Below, one piece after another: positions 18,033-20,285 of a DNA stretch of 20,285 nt. The stretch is from Gammaproteobacteria bacterium (GTDB lineage: Bacteria > Pseudomonadota > Gammaproteobacteria > Xanthomonadales > Xanthomonadaceae). Location: assembly GCA_030431185.1 (NCBI GenBank), contig JAUIJO010000016.1:1-20285 (forward strand), in the 5' to 3' direction. A program made the translations under genes and the position numbers. Numbering within the stretch: the stretch's first letter is position 1; the number at the start of each line of letters is the position of its first letter. The notes under the pieces were generated by a model. It saw only the letters and a list, made by a program, of their open reading frames with translations. It was not told the DNA's origin and ran no database searches.

Positions 18033-18545
18033 ATGAGCCACGACGCCCCACCCGATACCGTCGCCTCCCTCGACCTCGAGCGGTACCTCGGCACCTGGTA
18101 CGAGATCGCGCGCCTGCCGATGCGCCATGAACCCGAGGACTACACCGATATCTCCGCCCACTACAGCCTCCAGGACGACGGCAAGATCCGGGTATGCAAC
18201 CGCGCATTGGACGGCGACGGGCAACTCCAGGAGTCCATCGGTGAAGCGAGCGTGGTCGAGGCGGGGGACAACAGCCGCCTGGAGGTCAGCTTCCTGCCCC
18301 AGGGCCTGCGCTGGATCCCCTTCACGAAGGGCGACTACTGGGTGTTGCGGATCGAGCCCGACTACAGCGTGGCCCTGGTCGGCAGCCCGGACCGCGACTA
18401 CCTGTGGCTGCTGGCCCGCCAACCCGCGCTCGGCCCGGCGAAGCGACAGGATTTCCTGGGCACCGCGCGCGAGCAGGGATACTCGCTGGAGAAGCTGATC
18501 GATACCCCGCACACCGGTCGACCCACGGCCGAACCGACGGTCTGA
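18033..18545 (+). CDS. blc: Bacterial lipocalin (Blc type), without signal peptide
   Basis: Lipocalins are eight-stranded beta-barrels that carry lipids or other hydrophobic ligands; Blc in E. coli is an outer-membrane lipoprotein binding lysophospholipids. This 170-residue protein has the first lipocalin motif YLGTWYEIARLP (18-29), the central ISAHYSLQDDGKIRVCNRAL strands, the DYWVLRIEPDYSVALVGSPD block typical of Blc, and the C-terminal helix region. Unlike E. coli Blc, it starts only about 17 residues before the barrel, with neither a signal peptide nor a lipobox Cys, and no in-frame upstream start supplies one. AGGTG at 18023-18027 is the likely ribosome site for ATG 18033. A cytoplasmic location is therefore inferred. 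Confidence 0.92.
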   Translation: MSHDAPPDTVASLDLERYLGTWYEIARLPMRHEPEDYTDISAHYSLQDDGKIRVCNRALDGDGQLQESIGEASVVEAGDNSRLEVSFLPQGLRWIPFTKGDYWVLRIEPDYSVALVGSPDRDYLWLLARQPALGPAKRQDFLGTAREQGYSLEKLIDTPHTGRPTAEPTV

Positions 18546-18565
18546 CCGCCGGCGTCGCCACGCGC

Positions 18566-18591
18566 AAAGAAAAAGCCGCATCGCTGCGGCT
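18566..18591 (-). terminator. Leftward-facing Rho-independent terminator
   Basis: Read on the - strand, agccgca and tgcggct form a 7-bp stem around gcga, followed by ttttt c ttt. On the + strand the hairpin lacks a T tract, so it is oriented to stop leftward transcription arriving from the right. No convincing - strand gene lies to its right. It may guard the lipocalin gene from antisense read-through or end a non-coding RNA. Confidence 0.6.
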
Positions 18592-19157
18592 CTGGAACGC
18601 CCCGGCGCTGGCGGCAGCGCAGGAAGGAAGACGGATGGCGCACGGGGTGGGGCAGGCCTGGGCCCGAACGGCCCCGTGGCGTCATCCTGTCGAAAGCCGC
18701 CGCGTCGGGGGAGAGCACGGCAGGCGGACTCGGCTCAGGGCACGTCGGCGTTTCCGCGAGCGTGCAGGCGGCATGTCGCTGTCGAATCGGAATGGCGCGC
18801 CCGTCGGGCGGCACGGCGCATCGTGCGAAGCGGATTCATGGCATGTCCTTTGCTGATGGTGTCGGGCGACGCTCGGCACGCTCGCGCCCAGCCCGCGCGT
18901 GCCCTGCATGCCGATGCTTCCCTGCGTGCCTGCCGGTCGATCCATCCCGGCCTGGCGACATGACAAGGACTTTCGCAGATGCGGCACCCCTGGGGAAGTT
19001 CAGTTTCCGGATAAGCTCATTCGCGTATCGAATCAGGCGAGCAGCGCCCCGAAATGTGACGGCGTTCCAGGCCCTTCGTGACTTCCGGGCATGGGGCCGG
19101 GCGCTTTCCGATGGCATGTTGAGCGATTCCCCGCCTGCAGCCTTCGAGGTCGCTCCG
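18592..19157. other. Gene-poor stretch between lipocalin and aminopeptidase
   Basis: About 565 bp with several open frames on both strands. Their translations are Arg/Pro/Ser-rich and show no domain, hydrophobic pattern or supporting ribosome site. I see no good sigma70 promoter on either strand. The leftward terminator at 18566-18591 marks its left end. The aminopeptidase promoter should lie in its right part but is not recognisable. Confidence 0.4.
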
Positions 19158-20285
19158 ATGCGTCGTCCGTTCGTCCGTGCCATTTCGCTGGCCCTTGCCG
19201 CCGCCACGCTGCCGGCGATCGCCGGTTCGGGTCCCGTGGCGTCCACGCCGCCGATGGTCGCCAATGCCACCACCCAGTTGCCACGCGACGTCCTGCCGCG
19301 CCACTACGACATCGAGGTCGTTCCGCATCCGGACTCGCTGACTTTCGACGGTCGGGTGTCGATCAGCGTCGACGTGCTGCAGGCCACCGATCGCATCACC
19401 TTCAACGCCCTCGACCTGGAATTCGCCAGCGCATCGCTCGCACCCGTCGCAGGCGCTGCGGGCGGGCACGCAGGCGATATCCAGGCGGGCAAGGTCGAAG
19501 TCGACGCGGGTGAGCAGACCGCGACCGTGCGGTTCCCGCGCGAGGTGAAGCCGGGTAGCTACACGCTGGCGCTGGCGTACCGGGGCAGGATCGGCACGCA
19601 GGCCAATGGCCTGTTCGCGATCGACTACGCAACCGGGGACGGACAGCGACGCGCGCTCTTCACCCAGTTCGAGAACTCCGACGCGCGCCGTTTCGTTCCC
19701 TCCTGGGACGAACCCAACCACAAGGCCACTTTCACCCTCGCGGCGGTCGTGCCGGCGGACCAGCTGGCGATCAGCAACATGCCGGTGGCCGGGGAGGAGG
19801 ACCTGGGCGACGGCACGCGGCGCGTGCGCTTCGGCGAGTCGCCGAAGATGTCGACCTATCTGTTGTTCTTCTCGATGGGCGACCTCGAGCGGACCAGCAT
19901 CGAGGCCGACGGCGTGGACGTGGGCGTGGTGACCCAGGCGGGGAAGGTCGAGCAGGCACGCTTCGCGCTGGAAGCCTCGGCGGACGTGCTGCGCGAATAC
20001 AACACCTACTTCGGCGTGCCTTACCCGCTTCCCAAGCTCGACAACGTGGCATCGCCCGGCCGCAGCCGCTTCTTCAGCGCGATGGAGAACTGGGGCGCGA
20101 TCTTCACCTTCGAGTACGCACTGCTGGAGGATCCGCGCATCGCCACGCAGGCGACCCGGCAGGGCATTTTCTCCACCGCCGCGCACGAGATCGCCCACCA
20201 GTGGTTCGGCGACCTGGTGACGATGAGCTGGTGGGACGACCTCTGGCTCAACGAGGGCTTTGCGTCCTGGATGGAGGGAAGGACC
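19158..20285 (+). CDS. Secreted M1-family zinc aminopeptidase (3' end outside the window)
   Basis: M1 metallopeptidases remove N-terminal residues from peptides. The visible 376 residues begin with a signal peptide (MRRPFVRAISLALAAATLPAIA, cleavage near 22-23), so the enzyme is exported, unlike cytosolic E. coli PepN. The N-terminal beta domain follows, starting at LPRDVLPRHYDIEV, with QFENSDARRFVPSWDEPNHKA typical of M1 enzymes. The exopeptidase motif reads SAMENWG (307-313), with Ser in place of the first Gly of GAMEN. The zinc site HEIAH is at 343-347 and the third ligand Glu366 lies exactly 18 residues on, in LWLNEGFASW. ATG 19158 is the start that gives a complete signal peptide, although its ribosome site is weak. 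The gene is intact up to the window end. Confidence 0.95.
   Translation, partial: MRRPFVRAISLALAAATLPAIAGSGPVASTPPMVANATTQLPRDVLPRHYDIEVVPHPDSLTFDGRVSISVDVLQATDRITFNALDLEFASASLAPVAGAAGGHAGDIQAGKVEVDAGEQTATVRFPREVKPGSYTLALAYRGRIGTQANGLFAIDYATGDGQRRALFTQFENSDARRFVPSWDEPNHKATFTLAAVVPADQLAISNMPVAGEEDLGDGTRRVRFGESPKMSTYLLFFSMGDLERTSIEADGVDVGVVTQAGKVEQARFALEASADVLREYNTYFGVPYPLPKLDNVASPGRSRFFSAMENWGAIFTFEYALLEDPRIATQATRQGIFSTAAHEIAHQWFGDLVTMSWWDDLWLNEGFASWMEGRT

Noticed and set aside
17924..18130. Short + strand frame starting before the lipocalin gene
   Set aside because: It overlaps the lipocalin in another frame, is Arg/Pro-rich, and has no family features.
18682..18987. 101-codon - strand frame in the gene-poor stretch, upstream of the leftward terminator
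   Set aside because: It begins with GTG without a properly spaced ribosome site and its composition is not protein-like; a non-coding transcript is as likely.

Overview
The window is about 20.3 kb of high-GC DNA (I estimate well above 65% G+C from reading it) from a gammaproteobacterial chromosome. It is most likely from the Xanthomonadaceae/Lysobacteraceae (Lysobacter or Luteimonas type). The main evidence is the gene order miaA-hfq-hflX-hflK-hflC-DUF2065-purA, which is characteristic of gammaproteobacteria, together with the wording of the HflX, HflK and FtsH proteins. No species call can be made by eye. No rRNA, tRNA, CRISPR array, insertion sequence or phage gene is visible.

Region 1 (1-5625) holds housekeeping and membrane genes on the + strand. 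They are the 3' part of ftsH, a strong terminator, a 75-residue glycine-zipper protein, folP, an intergenic stretch with three DnaA-box-like sites, putP and miaA. Region 2 (5803-11338) is the conserved block hfq, hflX, hflK, hflC, a DUF2065 gene and purA. It has a recognisable sigma70 promoter before hflK and terminators before and after purA. FtsH and its regulators HflK/HflC, which form one membrane complex, are therefore encoded within about 6 kb of each other.

Region 3 (11685-16376) is the accessory-looking part. On the + strand, a 701-residue protein with an N-terminal TIR domain, one membrane segment and a long TPR-like C-terminus is followed 3 bp later by an unrecognised 164-residue beta-rich protein. 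Facing them on the - strand is a 674-residue protein with an N-terminal SLOG-like Rossmann domain and four predicted membrane segments. TIR enzymes that make NAD-derived signals and SLOG domains that bind them are paired in Thoeris anti-phage systems, and SLOG plus membrane-helix effectors are known from conflict systems. This block is the best candidate for an undescribed signalling or defence system. The functional link is inference, and the convergent arrangement means it is not a simple operon.

Region 4 (16563-20285) has a hemerythrin-like protein (- strand, upstream of the SLOG gene), a divergent glycine-zipper protein, a bacterial lipocalin (Blc type, without signal peptide), a 0.6 kb gene-poor stretch with a leftward-facing terminator, and the 5' part of a secreted M1 zinc aminopeptidase that runs off the window. 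The first three look like a small stress-related group.
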